Shown here: positions 8,940-18,470 of the stretch, one piece after another
How the letters are laid out: every line of letters starts with the position of its first letter
Position numbering within the stretch: the stretch's first letter is position 1
From: J054 sp965221985
Lineage (GTDB): Bacteria > Pseudomonadota > Gammaproteobacteria > Steroidobacterales > GCA-2729495
DNA: 64,000 nucleotides
Assembly (NCBI GenBank): GCA_965221985.1
Contig: OZ244928.1
Span: 868,001 to 932,000, forward strand
Direction: 5' to 3'
Program-made: the position numbers and the translations under genes
The notes under the pieces: model-generated
What the model was told of the DNA's origin: nothing
Seen by the model: only the letters and a program-made list of their open reading frames with translations
The model's database searches: none

Positions 8940-11129
8940 ATGAGTATAGCTAGGCCAATTCAGGCTCATGGGCTATGGGGACGCCGTGGCAATTCCCTGG
9001 TGGGGTTGCTGGCCATCGTATTGGGTTTATTGACCTCGGTCACTGCCACGGCGCAAACCACCAACAATAGCCTGCAAGATGTTCTGGTTCAGGGGCTACC
9101 CGGCAATCGCATTGAGTTGCGTCTGGTCATGTCCTCACCGGCCGCCGCACCGCTGACCTTTACCATTGATCAACCAGCTCGTATTGCCTTGGATTTGCAA
9201 AATACGGCCTTGAGTCTGGCGGCGCGTCGAAAAAACGTAGGCATCGGGGTTCTGGATACGGTCCTTGCGGCGGAAGCCAATGGCCGTACTCGGGTGGTTC
9301 TGAATCTCGACCAAATGGTCGGCTACGAAACGCGTGTTGATGGCAATAACATCATCGTTACTCTAGAAAATTCTGCGTCTTCGGGTTCCCCAGCCACACG
9401 CCAAGCCGTTGCCAGTGCGCCGCGGCCCACCAGCAGCACCCCGGGCGTGCGGCGAATCGAAAACGTGGATTTTCGCCGTTCAGAAACCGGCGCGGGCCGC
9501 GTGATCGTGACGCTCAGTGAGCCTGGAACTGCCGTGGATGTCAGCCGCGATGGTACTCGGGTTGTGGTCAATCTCACCGGAACCAGCATTTCCGACGATC
9601 AGACTCAGCGATTGGATGTGCTCGATTTCGCAACGCCGGTGTCTACCGTCGATGTCATGCGCACCGGTGCTGATACTCGTTTGATCATCGCGACGAACGG
9701 TGACTTCGAAGAGCTGGCTTATCAGTCAGATAATGTATTCACCGTTGAAGTGCAGCGAAAGGTTGAGGAAGAAGACGGTAGCGACAAGCCAACCCTGTAT
9801 AGCGGCAACCGCGAGTATGTGGGTGAGCGGCTCACGCTAAATTTCCAGGACATCGAGACGCGTGCGGTGCTGCAACTATTGGCTGATGTCAGCGGCCGCA
9901 ATGTTGTGGTATCCGACACCGTGCAGGGCAATGTGACACTGCGTCTGCAAAACGTGCCCTGGGATCAGGCGCTGGATATCGTGCTCGCGACCAAGGGTCT
10001 GGACATGCGCGAGAATGGCAATGTCATTATCGTCGCACCGGCCGAGGAAATTGCCGCTCGGGAACTGGCTGATTTGGAATCCCGCCAAGAGATTCAGCAA
10101 CTCGAGCCCCTGATCGCCGAGTATCTGCAAGTTAACTATGCGAAGGCCGAAGATCTGGCCTCATTAATTGAAGGCGGCGGCAGCAATGCGCTGTTGTCGG
10201 AGCGTGGCAGCGTGGGCATCGATGAGCGAACGAATACCTTGTTGCTGCAGGACACGGCGGAGCGAATCAGCAATATTCGCCGGCTGGTGAATACCCTGGA
10301 CATTCCGGTCCGCCAAGTGCTGATCGAATCGAGAATCGTCATTGTCCGCGACAACTTTAGTCGCGACTTAGGGATTCGCTGGGGACTAACGGCCGTGCGC
10401 GAGAATGGCAACGATGGACTGATTTCGGTCACGGGGTCTGCCACCGGTAACGACACGATTGTTCAATCGGGTATCGCGAATCTTGGTGCCACGGGCAATC
10501 CTTTCCCGGTCACCGTGCCGGTGCTCGATGATCGATTCGCGGTTAACACGCCCATCGTGACGCCGGCGGGACGGCTGGCCGTTGCGATTCTGAATGACGA
10601 TTATTTAGTGGATCTTGAGCTGTCGGCCCTACAGGCGGAGGGCCGTGGCGAGGTCATTTCCTCACCCCGGGTGATTACGGCTAATCAGAAAGAGGCGATA
10701 ATCAAGCAAGGTGTCGAAATTCCATATCAAGAGGCTTCATCCAGCGGTGCCACCACCACGGAATTCAAGGAAGCTGTGCTGAGTTTGACCGTGACCCCGC
10801 AGATTACCCCAGATGATCGAATCATCATGGACCTACTGGTCACCAAGGATAGCGTCGGTGAAACCATTACCACCGAACGCGGCGGCGCGGTGCCCAGCAT
10901 CGATACCCGCTCGGTACAAACTCAGGTCTTGGTGGATAACGGTCAGACGGTGGTTCTGGGTGGTATCTACGAAACCGAGGAAACCGAGAATTACACCAAG
11001 GTTCCCTATCTGGGCGATTTGCCCTGGTTGGGTGTCTTATTCCGCTCTTCGCGCATATCAACCGATAAGACGGAATTGTTAGTTTTTGTGACGCCCAAGA
11101 TTCTCAGAGAAGGCTCTAGCATCTATTAA
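8940..11129 (+). CDS. pilQ: Type IV pilus secretin PilQ
   Basis: Outer-membrane multimeric channel through which the pilus passes. Start chosen at ATG 8940 (729 residues): it is preceded by GGGAG at good spacing and gives a proper signal peptide ending near TATAQ. ATG 8883, 2 bases after pilP, would add 19 residues before the signal. Domains in order: two AMIN domains (about 40-260) for peptidoglycan binding, an STN/N-domain block (LNFQDIETRAVLQLLADVSG), an N1-type domain, and the secretin domain with VISSPRV and LLVFVTPKI near the end. Confidence 0.94.
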   Translation: MSIARPIQAHGLWGRRGNSLVGLLAIVLGLLTSVTATAQTTNNSLQDVLVQGLPGNRIELRLVMSSPAAAPLTFTIDQPARIALDLQNTALSLAARRKNVGIGVLDTVLAAEANGRTRVVLNLDQMVGYETRVDGNNIIVTLENSASSGSPATRQAVASAPRPTSSTPGVRRIENVDFRRSETGAGRVIVTLSEPGTAVDVSRDGTRVVVNLTGTSISDDQTQRLDVLDFATPVSTVDVMRTGADTRLIIATNGDFEELAYQSDNVFTVEVQRKVEEEDGSDKPTLYSGNREYVGERLTLNFQDIETRAVLQLLADVSGRNVVVSDTVQGNVTLRLQNVPWDQALDIVLATKGLDMRENGNVIIVAPAEEIAARELADLESRQEIQQLEPLIAEYLQVNYAKAEDLASLIEGGGSNALLSERGSVGIDERTNTLLLQDTAERISNIRRLVNTLDIPVRQVLIESRIVIVRDNFSRDLGIRWGLTAVRENGNDGLISVTGSATGNDTIVQSGIANLGATGNPFPVTVPVLDDRFAVNTPIVTPAGRLAVAILNDDYLVDLELSALQAEGRGEVISSPRVITANQKEAIIKQGVEIPYQEASSSGATTTEFKEAVLSLTVTPQITPDDRIIMDLLVTKDSVGETITTERGGAVPSIDTRSVQTQVLVDNGQTVVLGGIYETEETENYTKVPYLGDLPWLGVLFRSSRISTDKTELLVFVTPKILREGSSIY

Positions 11130-11167
11130 GGGAGTATGCGCGCGGCAAGCGCGGTAGAGGGATCGAC

Positions 11168-12913
11168 ATGAAGAGACTGCTTTCTTTAGGAATTATTTTA
11201 GCCTCGGCATTGCTCGTGGCTTGTGGTGGTAGTGGAGATACGATTGTTGGTACGCCGACGGATCCCGGTGGTGGAGGTGGTACTGGCGGCGGCGGTGGCG
11301 GCGGCGGCGGCGGAACGGATCCTGGCGATATTGTCGTCTTGATGGGCAGCGGCACCGGTGCGGCGTTTCAGCAAGGCGCTATTGATGTGGCGGTGCCGAG
11401 TCTGGCAGCGGGTGGCAGCACCAGCTTAACAGTCACATTTGTGACCTCGGTGGATGGCACCGTAGGCAGTCTCTATACAGAGCCGGTTGACGTAACCTTT
11501 TCTTCAAATTGCTTGGCTTCCGGACTGGCGAACATCAATGGTGGACCTGGCGCTACGGCTTCGACAGATACTGGAATTTTGACCGTTACTTATGGTGCGA
11601 GTGGTTGCGCGGGAGATGATGTGATTACCGCAACATCCACGGTCGATGGCCAAGTATTATCCGCCAACGGCACCGTTAATGTTGCGGGGGCCGCTGTTGG
11701 ATCCATTGAGTTTGTTACTGCGACGCCCACTAAGATTGGTCTAAAAGGGACAGGCGGTGCCGGAATTTCGGAAACATCGACGGTCACATTTAAAGTGGTT
11801 GATTCTACCGGTGGGCCAGTAGCCGGTGCCGAGGTTGATTTTTCGCTTAGTACGCTAGTTGGCGGAATCGATTGGTCACCCAAGACTGGCGTAATCAGTG
11901 GCGCCGATGGTAGCGTGCAAACGGTGGTGACGTCTGGCACGGTGGCTACGTCTGTTCGCGTGACTGCGACTGTCGTCGCAACAGCCATTGCCACTCAGTC
12001 AAGTCAACTTGTGGTTACAACGGGTATTCCGGATCAAAATAGCGTGTCTTTAGCTGTGAGCTGCCACAACGTCGAGGGACTTGATCTTGACGGTACACAG
12101 GTGGATGTGACTGTGCGGATGTCCGATCGATTCAATAATCCTGTTCCTGACGGTACCGGCGTAACCCTTACGACGGAAGGTGGCAGCATTGCCGGTAGTT
12201 GTTTTACTGAAACGACTTCTACGGAGTCCGGAGTATGCTCCGTTAACTGGACGAGTTCGAATCCACGACCAATTAACGGCCGCAGTACATTGCTAGCTTC
12301 GGCGATTGGAGAAGAGAGCTTCAACGACATCAATGGCAATGGATATTTTGACGATTTCGACAGCTGGGACGATTTGGACGAAGCCTATTTAGACGCTAAT
12401 GAGAATGTTGCTTATGATTTCGGTGAGGTCTTTGTCGACTTCAATCAGGACTTCACCTACACGGCTGGAGACGGGCAATTCAATGGCCTCTTGTGCGGCG
12501 GACCCGGAATTCCCGGTGACCCATCCGATACGATGGGACGTTGTAACTTAACGCAGCAAACTCTGACGGTCAGTCAAAGTAATATCATCATCATGTCCGG
12601 AAGCAACGCGGTTATCTCTGACGATCAAGGTGGGTCCTTGACCGGTACCGGTTCAGTGAATTTCTATGTGCGCGATGTGAATGGCCAGCCCATGCCGGCG
12701 GGTACAACTATTAGCGCTGAAACCTCCAATGGTACTATCACGGCGCCAACTAGTTACACCGTGCCCTGTCAGACGTCGGATGATCCGGCTGATTTGCAAT
12801 ATCGATTCAATATTGAGGGCGATGTCAACGCGCCCGCGTCGGGAACTTTCACTTTAACGGTAGAAGTTCCGAGTGGATTACAAACCATCTATTTTTTCAC
12901 AGTTAACGACTGA
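11168..12913 (+). CDS. Ig-like (Big/invasin-type) repeat lipoprotein with poly-Gly linker
   Basis: 581 residues, last gene of the pil operon (38 bases after pilQ, terminator behind it). Lipobox LVAC gives Cys 19. Next comes a Gly-rich linker coded by a GGC/GGT run (about 11264-11313), then beta-rich repeats of the bacterial Ig-like/invasin type (for example VVDSTGGPVAGAEVDFSLS and DRFNNPVPDGTGVTLTTEGG). An Asp/Asn-rich segment at about residues 380-435 (DINGNGYFDDFD, FVDFNQD) resembles dockerin/EF-hand-like calcium loops. Cysteines in the repeats may form disulfides. Probably anchored in the outer membrane and exposed or periplasmic; the specific function is unknown. Its position suggests a role with pili, but this is inference. 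Confidence 0.75.
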   Translation: MKRLLSLGIILASALLVACGGSGDTIVGTPTDPGGGGGTGGGGGGGGGGTDPGDIVVLMGSGTGAAFQQGAIDVAVPSLAAGGSTSLTVTFVTSVDGTVGSLYTEPVDVTFSSNCLASGLANINGGPGATASTDTGILTVTYGASGCAGDDVITATSTVDGQVLSANGTVNVAGAAVGSIEFVTATPTKIGLKGTGGAGISETSTVTFKVVDSTGGPVAGAEVDFSLSTLVGGIDWSPKTGVISGADGSVQTVVTSGTVATSVRVTATVVATAIATQSSQLVVTTGIPDQNSVSLAVSCHNVEGLDLDGTQVDVTVRMSDRFNNPVPDGTGVTLTTEGGSIAGSCFTETTSTESGVCSVNWTSSNPRPINGRSTLLASAIGEESFNDINGNGYFDDFDSWDDLDEAYLDANENVAYDFGEVFVDFNQDFTYTAGDGQFNGLLCGGPGIPGDPSDTMGRCNLTQQTLTVSQSNIIIMSGSNAVISDDQGGSLTGTGSVNFYVRDVNGQPMPAGTTISAETSNGTITAPTSYTVPCQTSDDPADLQYRFNIEGDVNAPASGTFTLTVEVPSGLQTIYFFTVND

Positions 12914-12918
12914 TCTTT

Positions 12919-12940
12919 AGCCGATTGATTTCAATCGGCT
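12919..12940 (+). repeat. Inverted repeat hairpin after the lipoprotein gene
   Basis: AGCCGATTGA and TCAATCGGCT are exact inverted repeats around TT, starting 6 bases after the stop codon. No T-run follows directly. It probably acts as an RNA-end-protecting hairpin in front of the true terminator 10 bases on. Confidence 0.6.
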
Positions 12941-12948
12941 AACAAGGG

Positions 12949-12980
12949 CCCGCTTCTGCTGTTTGCCGAAGCGGGTTTTT
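12949..12980 (+). terminator. Rho-independent terminator of the pil operon
   Basis: Stem CCCGCTTC (12949-12956) pairs with GAAGCGGG (12968-12975) around an 11-base loop and is followed by TTTTT. It separates pilMNOPQ plus lipoprotein from aroK. Confidence 0.9.
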
Positions 12981-13016
12981 CTTTCATGCGAACTCGTCCG
13001 CGCTTATGCTAAATAA

Positions 13017-13535
13017 GTGGGAAAATTAAGCAGAATATTCCTAATCGGCCCCATGGGCTCCGGCAAAACGGCCGTGGGGCGTCGTCTTGCGCGTGATCTT
13101 AGCCTCAGCTTCATCGACAGCGATGATGAGATCGAGGCGCGGACCGGGGTGGATATTGCCTATATCTTTGAGAAAGAAGGTGAAGAGGGCTTTAGAGAGC
13201 GCGAAGCGCAGGTCTTGGCGGAGTTAACCGAGTTGCCGGCCACGGTGCTGGCCACGGGTGGCGGTGCCGTGCTGCGCGAAGCTAATCGACAATTACTGAG
13301 CCAGCGGGGCACAGTCGTGTACTTGTACACCACGGTGGGACAGCAATTGCTGCGTACCCGGGGCGGTAAGGCGCGGCCCTTGTTGAACCGTGGTAAGCGA
13401 CGCGAGGTACTCGAGGCATTGATGGAGCTGCGCGAACCGCTATACCAGGAGATTGCCGATATGATCGTTGAGACGGATTGGCGCAGCGTGGGTTCCGTTG
13501 CCCGGGAGATTCGAGATCGCCTGCAGTCTCTCTGA
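13017..13535 (+). CDS. aroK: Shikimate kinase
   Basis: Phosphorylates shikimate at the 3-hydroxyl using ATP in aromatic amino acid synthesis. 172 residues from GTG 13017, which places the family start just before the P-loop. Walker A is GPMGSGKT; the shikimate-binding Asp is in DSDDEIE; the GGGAV motif and the lid Arg region (RTRGGKARPLL) are present. aroB follows after 135 bases, the usual gammaproteobacterial order pilQ-aroK-aroB, here with one extra gene between pilQ and aroK. Confidence 0.95.
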   Translation: MGKLSRIFLIGPMGSGKTAVGRRLARDLSLSFIDSDDEIEARTGVDIAYIFEKEGEEGFREREAQVLAELTELPATVLATGGGAVLREANRQLLSQRGTVVYLYTTVGQQLLRTRGGKARPLLNRGKRREVLEALMELREPLYQEIADMIVETDWRSVGSVAREIRDRLQSL

Positions 13536-13670
13536 CTGTACTGATGGATTTTTCGGGCTAGTTGCGGCAGAGCCAGTCCGCACAGGCAAACTTCCGCCCC
13601 TAGGAAATATGCGAGACTGGCGTCGTCACTGCTTAAGGCGTATTTTGCCCTCGCCCAAGATCGATTTGTC

Positions 13671-14750
13671 ATGATTACTCTCGATGTCAATCTAGCCGAG
13701 CGCAGCTACCCGATTCTTATCGGCAGTGGCTTGCTGGCCAATACCGGCATTCTAGATCCCTATCTGCGCGGTCGCGATGTGCTAATCGTGACTAACGAGG
13801 TCGTTGCACCTCTATACCTAGAGCCACTTAAGCAGCTGCTACCCGATCGCCGCATAGAAACCGTGGTCTTACCCGATGGCGAGGCGCATAAGACCTTGGC
13901 CACTGTGCAAGTTATTTTGGACCAGCTGGTCAATTCAGGTTATGGACGGGATTGCACAGTAATCAGCCTGGGGGGTGGTGTGGTGGGTGATATGGCCGGA
14001 TTCGCCGCGGCCGTGTACCAGCGCGGTGTGAATTTTATTCAGGTGCCCACCAGCTTGCTGGCCCAGGTGGATTCTGCGGTGGGCGGCAAAACGGGGGTAA
14101 ATCATCCCGGCGGCAAGAACCTGATCGGTGCCTTTCATCAGCCACGCTGCGTGCTGACGGATACGGATGTCTTATCCACCTTGGCCGACCGCGAGCTTTC
14201 GGCGGGTCTCGCTGAAGTGGTCAAGTATGGGCTGATCGGAAATGCAGAGTTCTTGAACTGGTTGAACATCAACGCAGAAAACTTACTGCGGCGTGACGCG
14301 ACTAGCCTGTTGCATGCAATCCAAGTGTCTTGTGAAGCCAAGACCGAAATCGTCGTGGCTGATGAAAGAGAACAAGGGCAGCGAGCGCTATTGAACTTGG
14401 GTCATACCTTTGGCCATGCCATCGAGAACAATCTTGGCTACGGCGAATGGCTGCATGGTGAAGCGGTATCAGCAGGCATGGTCATGGCCGCTGATTTTTC
14501 CGCGCGTCTCAATTGGCTCAGCGAAAAAGACGCGCGGGCGGTGCGTGACATTCTCCGGAAATTCGAGTTACCCGTGGATGTTCCGGCGATCCGGGCCAAG
14601 GCGTTCTTGGCGACCATGGGTATGGACAAGAAAGTGGTGGGCGGCCAAATCCGATTGGTTTTGCTCGAGGCTCTTGGCGACGCGGTGGTGACGGCGGACT
14701 ATGACTCAACCGCGCTGGTCGGTTTCTTGGATGACGCCCTTGAGAAATAG
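13671..14750 (+). CDS. aroB: 3-dehydroquinate synthase
   Basis: Cyclises DAHP to 3-dehydroquinate, using NAD and a divalent metal, step 2 of the shikimate pathway. 359 residues. The NAD site GGGVVGDMAGF is visible, as are the substrate stretch VPTSLLAQVDSAVGGKTGVNHPGGKN and metal ligands in AEVVKYGLI (Glu), HTFGHAIE (His) and HGEAV (His). The start is ATG 13671. The 135-base gap to aroK holds no gene; an independent promoter there is possible. Confidence 0.96.
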   Translation: MITLDVNLAERSYPILIGSGLLANTGILDPYLRGRDVLIVTNEVVAPLYLEPLKQLLPDRRIETVVLPDGEAHKTLATVQVILDQLVNSGYGRDCTVISLGGGVVGDMAGFAAAVYQRGVNFIQVPTSLLAQVDSAVGGKTGVNHPGGKNLIGAFHQPRCVLTDTDVLSTLADRELSAGLAEVVKYGLIGNAEFLNWLNINAENLLRRDATSLLHAIQVSCEAKTEIVVADEREQGQRALLNLGHTFGHAIENNLGYGEWLHGEAVSAGMVMAADFSARLNWLSEKDARAVRDILRKFELPVDVPAIRAKAFLATMGMDKKVVGGQIRLVLLEALGDAVVTADYDSTALVGFLDDALEK

Positions 14751-14768
14751 GGCAGGCCCCACTGCCGT

Positions 14769-15968
14769 ATGACTAAGTTACGGCGCCAGCCGCAAGCCAG
14801 CACGGCTCCCTTGGCGCCCTATGCCGCGTCTGAAGAGAATACCCGCGGTCGGCAGCATGCGGAAGCCAGTCATCCCTACCGGGGAGAATTTCAACGTGAC
14901 CGTGACCGTATTGTTCATTGCACCGCATTCCGGCGCTTGGTGTACAAGACCCAAGTGTTCGTCAATCATGAGGGCGATCACTACCGCACGCGTCTAACGC
15001 ATTCTTTAGAGGTCGCGCAGATTGGACGGACGGTGGCGCAGTGCCTAAATCTCAACGAGCAACTCGTCGAAGCCATTTGTCTGGCGCATGACTTAGGACA
15101 TACGCCCTTCGGCCACGCGGGACAGGAAGCACTTGATGATTGCATGCAGGCTTGGGGTGGCTTCGAACACAATCTCCAGTCGCTGCGGGTTGTTGATGAA
15201 TTGGAGGAACGCTACGCTGATTTTCCCGGGCTAAACTTGAGTTTCGAAACTCGAGAGGGAATTTTGAAGCACTGCTCAAAGAAGAATGCCCGCCAGCTTG
15301 GCGCCTTGGGGCAGCGTTTTTTAGACCGCCGTCAAGCTGGCCTCGAAGCGCAGTTGGCAAACCTCGCGGATGAGATTGCCTACAACAATCACGATGTGGA
15401 CGATGGCTTGCGGGCGGGCTTGCTGACTTTGGATGAATTGGCGTCAGTGCAATTGTTCGGCGACAACCATGCCAAAGTCTTAGGCAGGTATTCGCGGATT
15501 GGTCAGCGTGCATTGATCCACGAAATCGTCCGCGCCATGATTGATGAGGTGGTCACAGATCTTATTGACACCAGCCGGGAAGCCTTGGCTGACGTCGATC
15601 CGCCGGATATCGAGGCGGTTCGGCAAAATTCCCGGCCGCTGATCGATTTCAGCCCCGACACTCGAGAGCGCCACCGCGCATTAAAAAGATATCTGCGCGC
15701 AAGTTTGTACCGTCATGAGCGCGTCCAAGCCATGACTCGCCGGGCGGGCGAGGTGGTTAGCGGTTTGTTCGGCGCTTACATGAATGATCTGCATGCGATG
15801 CCCCGTGGACATGTGCAGCGAGCAAAATCGTGGGAAGAAAACTTGGGCGAAGCCGGCCGGGCTCGCGCTGTGGCAGACTACGTTGCCGGCATGACTGATC
15901 GCTATGCTTTATCGGCCTACGCACGATTTGGCGGCAAGACTAGCGAATTGCAGACTTCCATACAATAA
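14769..15968 (+). CDS. dgt: dGTPase-like HD-domain dNTP triphosphohydrolase
   Basis: Hydrolyses dGTP or other dNTPs to nucleoside and triphosphate. 399 residues, the size of the type 2 dgt-like family rather than the 505-residue E. coli enzyme. HD-domain metal ligands are visible: H in RLTHSLEVAQIGR, HD in AHDLGHTPFGHAGQ, and D in LADEIAYNNHD. The Arg/His-rich loop TAFRRLVYKTQVFVN is also conserved. 18 bases downstream of aroB; pyrF starts 13 bases after the stop. Confidence 0.92.
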   Translation: MTKLRRQPQASTAPLAPYAASEENTRGRQHAEASHPYRGEFQRDRDRIVHCTAFRRLVYKTQVFVNHEGDHYRTRLTHSLEVAQIGRTVAQCLNLNEQLVEAICLAHDLGHTPFGHAGQEALDDCMQAWGGFEHNLQSLRVVDELEERYADFPGLNLSFETREGILKHCSKKNARQLGALGQRFLDRRQAGLEAQLANLADEIAYNNHDVDDGLRAGLLTLDELASVQLFGDNHAKVLGRYSRIGQRALIHEIVRAMIDEVVTDLIDTSREALADVDPPDIEAVRQNSRPLIDFSPDTRERHRALKRYLRASLYRHERVQAMTRRAGEVVSGLFGAYMNDLHAMPRGHVQRAKSWEENLGEAGRARAVADYVAGMTDRYALSAYARFGGKTSELQTSIQ

Positions 15969-15981
15969 CGGCAGGATTTCC

Positions 15982-16692
15982 ATGACGAAGAAAATTAGCA
16001 ATCGCGACCGCCTGATTTTCGCCTTGGATGTGCCCGAGGCAGACCAAGCGCGCGCCTTGGTGAACGAACTAGGCGATGCCGTATCGTTTTACAAAATTGG
16101 CCTCGAGCTCATGATGGCGGGCGGCTATTTCGAACTCATCGATTGGTTGCTGGCTCAGGATAAGCAGATTTTCACGGATCTTAAGTTTTTCGACGTGCCG
16201 GCGACGGTGGGCCGCGCCGTTTCTCGCTTAGCCAGTCGTGGCGTCAGCTTTGCAACGGTGCATGGCAATCAATCCATCATGGAAGCGGCCGCGGCGGCCA
16301 AAGGCCCGGAATTGAAAATATTGGCCGTCACAGTGCTGACCAGCCTCGATCGAGGGGACCTGGATGACCTTGGTTTTGATTGCGATGTCCCGCAACTGGT
16401 CCTGTCGCGGGCCCGGCGCGCGTTGGAGTCGGGCTGTGACGGTGTGGTGGCCTCCGGACTGGAACTGCCGGCCATGCGCGCGGCCGTGGACCGTCGTCTG
16501 TTGGTGGTAACGCCAGGTATTCGCCCCGTTGAAAATCGTCCCAGCGATGATCAAAAGCGCGTGGTCACGGTTGAGCAAGCTTTCACCGACGGCGCGGATC
16601 ATATCGTTGTGGGCCGACCGATACGTGATGCAACAAATCCGCGGGCTGCGGCCGAAGCGATTCAAGCATCGATTTCCGCGGTTCTAGGTTAA
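15982..16692 (+). CDS. pyrF: Orotidine-5'-phosphate decarboxylase
   Basis: Last step of UMP synthesis. Start at ATG 15982 (236 residues), where the family N-terminus (NRDRLIFALDVP) begins; the frame is open upstream into dgt but those residues are not part of the family. Active-site Lys-Asp pairs sit in FTDLKFFDVP; VTPGIRP and VVGRPIRDA form the phosphate-binding loops. It is probably co-transcribed with dgt. Confidence 0.95.
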   Translation: MTKKISNRDRLIFALDVPEADQARALVNELGDAVSFYKIGLELMMAGGYFELIDWLLAQDKQIFTDLKFFDVPATVGRAVSRLASRGVSFATVHGNQSIMEAAAAAKGPELKILAVTVLTSLDRGDLDDLGFDCDVPQLVLSRARRALESGCDGVVASGLELPAMRAAVDRRLLVVTPGIRPVENRPSDDQKRVVTVEQAFTDGADHIVVGRPIRDATNPRAAAEAIQASISAVLG

Positions 16693-16704
16693 TCGACATC
16701 GGAT

Positions 16705-17163
16705 TTGGGAGATGAGGCAAAGCCTTTGATTTCAACCAACTGGTTTGTAAGCGCACTGATCGCAATGGTTTGCTATGCCTGCATGGCGCTATTGCTCAAG
16801 CGCTTGACCATGGAACTGGCACTGCCAATTATCCTTGCATACCTTTTCGCGCTAGCGACACTTTGGTTGTTTCTCTATTCCTTCCGTGGACTGGCTAGCT
16901 ACAAGGTTAGCGGATCACTTTTCGCCTTGTTATTGCTTGCATCATTGCTCGCCGTCGTGGCCAACCTATTCGACCTGCGAGCTTTGAGTTTGGCGCCCAA
17001 TGCTGGGTACGCGGCAGCCATCAAAGGCGGTCAAATTATTCTGATAACCCTTGGAGCTTATTTCTTGTTCAAAGGTCAATCCATCACCGTGACAGGCGCT
17101 CTAGGTGCCTTGATGATTGTGCTGGGAATTGGGTTGCTATCGATACAGCCTAGTTCTGACTAG
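16705..17163 (+). CDS. Small EamA/DMT-type membrane protein
   Basis: About 145-152 residues with four or five hydrophobic helices, equal to half of a 10-helix drug/metabolite transporter. Conserved pieces include AYLFALATLWLFLYSF and the terminal helix GALGALMIVLGIGLL, typical of the EamA fold. The start is uncertain: TTG 16705, or TTG 16726 which has GATGAGG upstream. Such single-EamA proteins act as dimers; the substrate is unknown. It converges on tesA and overlaps it by 14 bases. Confidence 0.7.
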   Translation: MGDEAKPLISTNWFVSALIAMVCYACMALLLKRLTMELALPIILAYLFALATLWLFLYSFRGLASYKVSGSLFALLLLASLLAVVANLFDLRALSLAPNAGYAAAIKGGQIILITLGAYFLFKGQSITVTGALGALMIVLGIGLLSIQPSSD

Positions 17164-17797
17164 TCGTCTCGGCGATACGCAGCGTCGGTTCGAGTATGGG
17201 CCATACCGTCCCCAGCAGAATGGGTTGACCGTCCACATTAGGGTGAATGCCATCGGCCTGCATCAGGGCAGGATTGAGGGCAACATCAGCCATGAAGAAC
17301 TCGATTAAGGGCAACTCGTATTTAGTGGCTAGCTGCGGATAAATATCCGCGAATTCTTGAGTATATTTCGCCCCGTAGTTGGGTGGCATCAGCATGCCTG
17401 CGAGAATGATCTTTGCGCCCTGAGCCTGACCGAGGACGATCATTTCTTCTAGGTTCTTGTGGGTGACTGAAACCGGTGTGCCCCGCAAGCCATCGTTACC
17501 GCCGAGTTCAATGACAACTATATCGGGTTGATGCTTGCTCAGGGCGCGCGGTAAGCGACGCAACCCACCTGAAGTCGTGTCGCCGCTAATGCTGGCATTG
17601 ATTACGCGATAACCGTAACCTTCCTTTTCCAGTCGCTCCTGTAACAAAGCGACCCAGCCTTTTTCCACGGGAATGCCAAAACCCGCGCTGAGGCTATCGC
17701 CCACCACCAGGATACTGCGGTCTTGACCGCTTGCCAGGCAACTACTGGTAAACAGCAGCAGCGCTAGCACTATTTTATGGGCAACGGATGAAGGCAT
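17150..17797 (-). CDS. tesA: SGNH/GDSL periplasmic lysophospholipase / thioesterase I
   Basis: Broad esterase acting on acyl-CoA, lysophospholipid and aryl esters in the periplasm. 215 residues; signal peptide about 1-24. Block I is GDSLSAGFG (catalytic Ser), block II has ISGDTTSGG (Gly), block III GGNDGLRG (Asn), and block V DGIHPN (Asp and His). It starts 2 bases inside the divergent ybbA, the same head-to-head layout as tesA/ybbA-ybbP in E. coli. Confidence 0.93.
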   Translation of the reverse strand: MPSSVAHKIVLALLLFTSSCLASGQDRSILVVGDSLSAGFGIPVEKGWVALLQERLEKEGYGYRVINASISGDTTSGGLRRLPRALSKHQPDIVVIELGGNDGLRGTPVSVTHKNLEEMIVLGQAQGAKIILAGMLMPPNYGAKYTQEFADIYPQLATKYELPLIEFFMADVALNPALMQADGIHPNVDGQPILLGTVWPILEPTLRIAETTSQN

Positions 17798-18470
17798 GGA
17801 TGATCAGATCGTATTGCGTACCGAAGGACTTGGGCGTGAGGTTAGCAGTCCCGAGGGATCGCTGACCATCCTTAGCGATGTGAATCTGAGTGTCAACGCA
17901 GGTGAAGCTGTGGCGCTGGTGGGCTCCTCAGGTGCCGGAAAGACGACGCTATTGGCTCTGCTGGCGGGACTGGACCAGCCTTCATCCGGCAAGGTATGGC
18001 TGGGCGGGGATGAGCTGACCGCGCTGGACGAGGACGGGCGCGCGCAATTGCGCGGCCAGCGCGTGGGCTTTGTCTTTCAATCATTTCACTTAATCCCTTC
18101 CCTCACGGCCCTGGAAAACGTCATGCTGCCGCTGGAACTCGCAGGTGATGATGATGCTCGAGAACGCGCTAAAGCGGCGTTGGAAAGCGTTGGATTGACG
18201 CCGCGTATCGGTCATTATCCGAAGCAACTGTCAGGCGGTGAGAAGCAGCGGGTGGCCATCGCGCGGGCATTCGTTGCCCGGCCAGAAATACTCTTTGCCG
18301 ATGAGCCCACCGGCAATCTAGACACGGGCAGTGGCCAACGCATCGCGGATCTGCTGTTTGAACTAAACAAGCAATTGAAGACGACTCTAGTTCTCGTGAC
18401 CCACGACCGTCAATTGGCTGCGCGTTGTGACCGCGTCTTTGAGATAGAAGCGGGGCGTTTGAAGTCATGA
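17796..18470 (+). CDS. ybbA: ABC transporter ATP-binding protein, YbbA family
   Basis: ATPase of a MacB/LolD-like ABC system. 224 residues with Walker A GSSGAGKT, Q-loop (FQSFHLIPSLTALENV), signature LSGGEKQR, Walker B ILFADEPT and the H-loop LVTHD. Partner of the FtsX-like permease that follows (4-base overlap). Pairing with tesA suggests a role in lipid or envelope handling, but the substrate is not known. Confidence 0.92.
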   Translation: MDDQIVLRTEGLGREVSSPEGSLTILSDVNLSVNAGEAVALVGSSGAGKTTLLALLAGLDQPSSGKVWLGGDELTALDEDGRAQLRGQRVGFVFQSFHLIPSLTALENVMLPLELAGDDDARERAKAALESVGLTPRIGHYPKQLSGGEKQRVAIARAFVARPEILFADEPTGNLDTGSGQRIADLLFELNKQLKTTLVLVTHDRQLAARCDRVFEIEAGRLKS

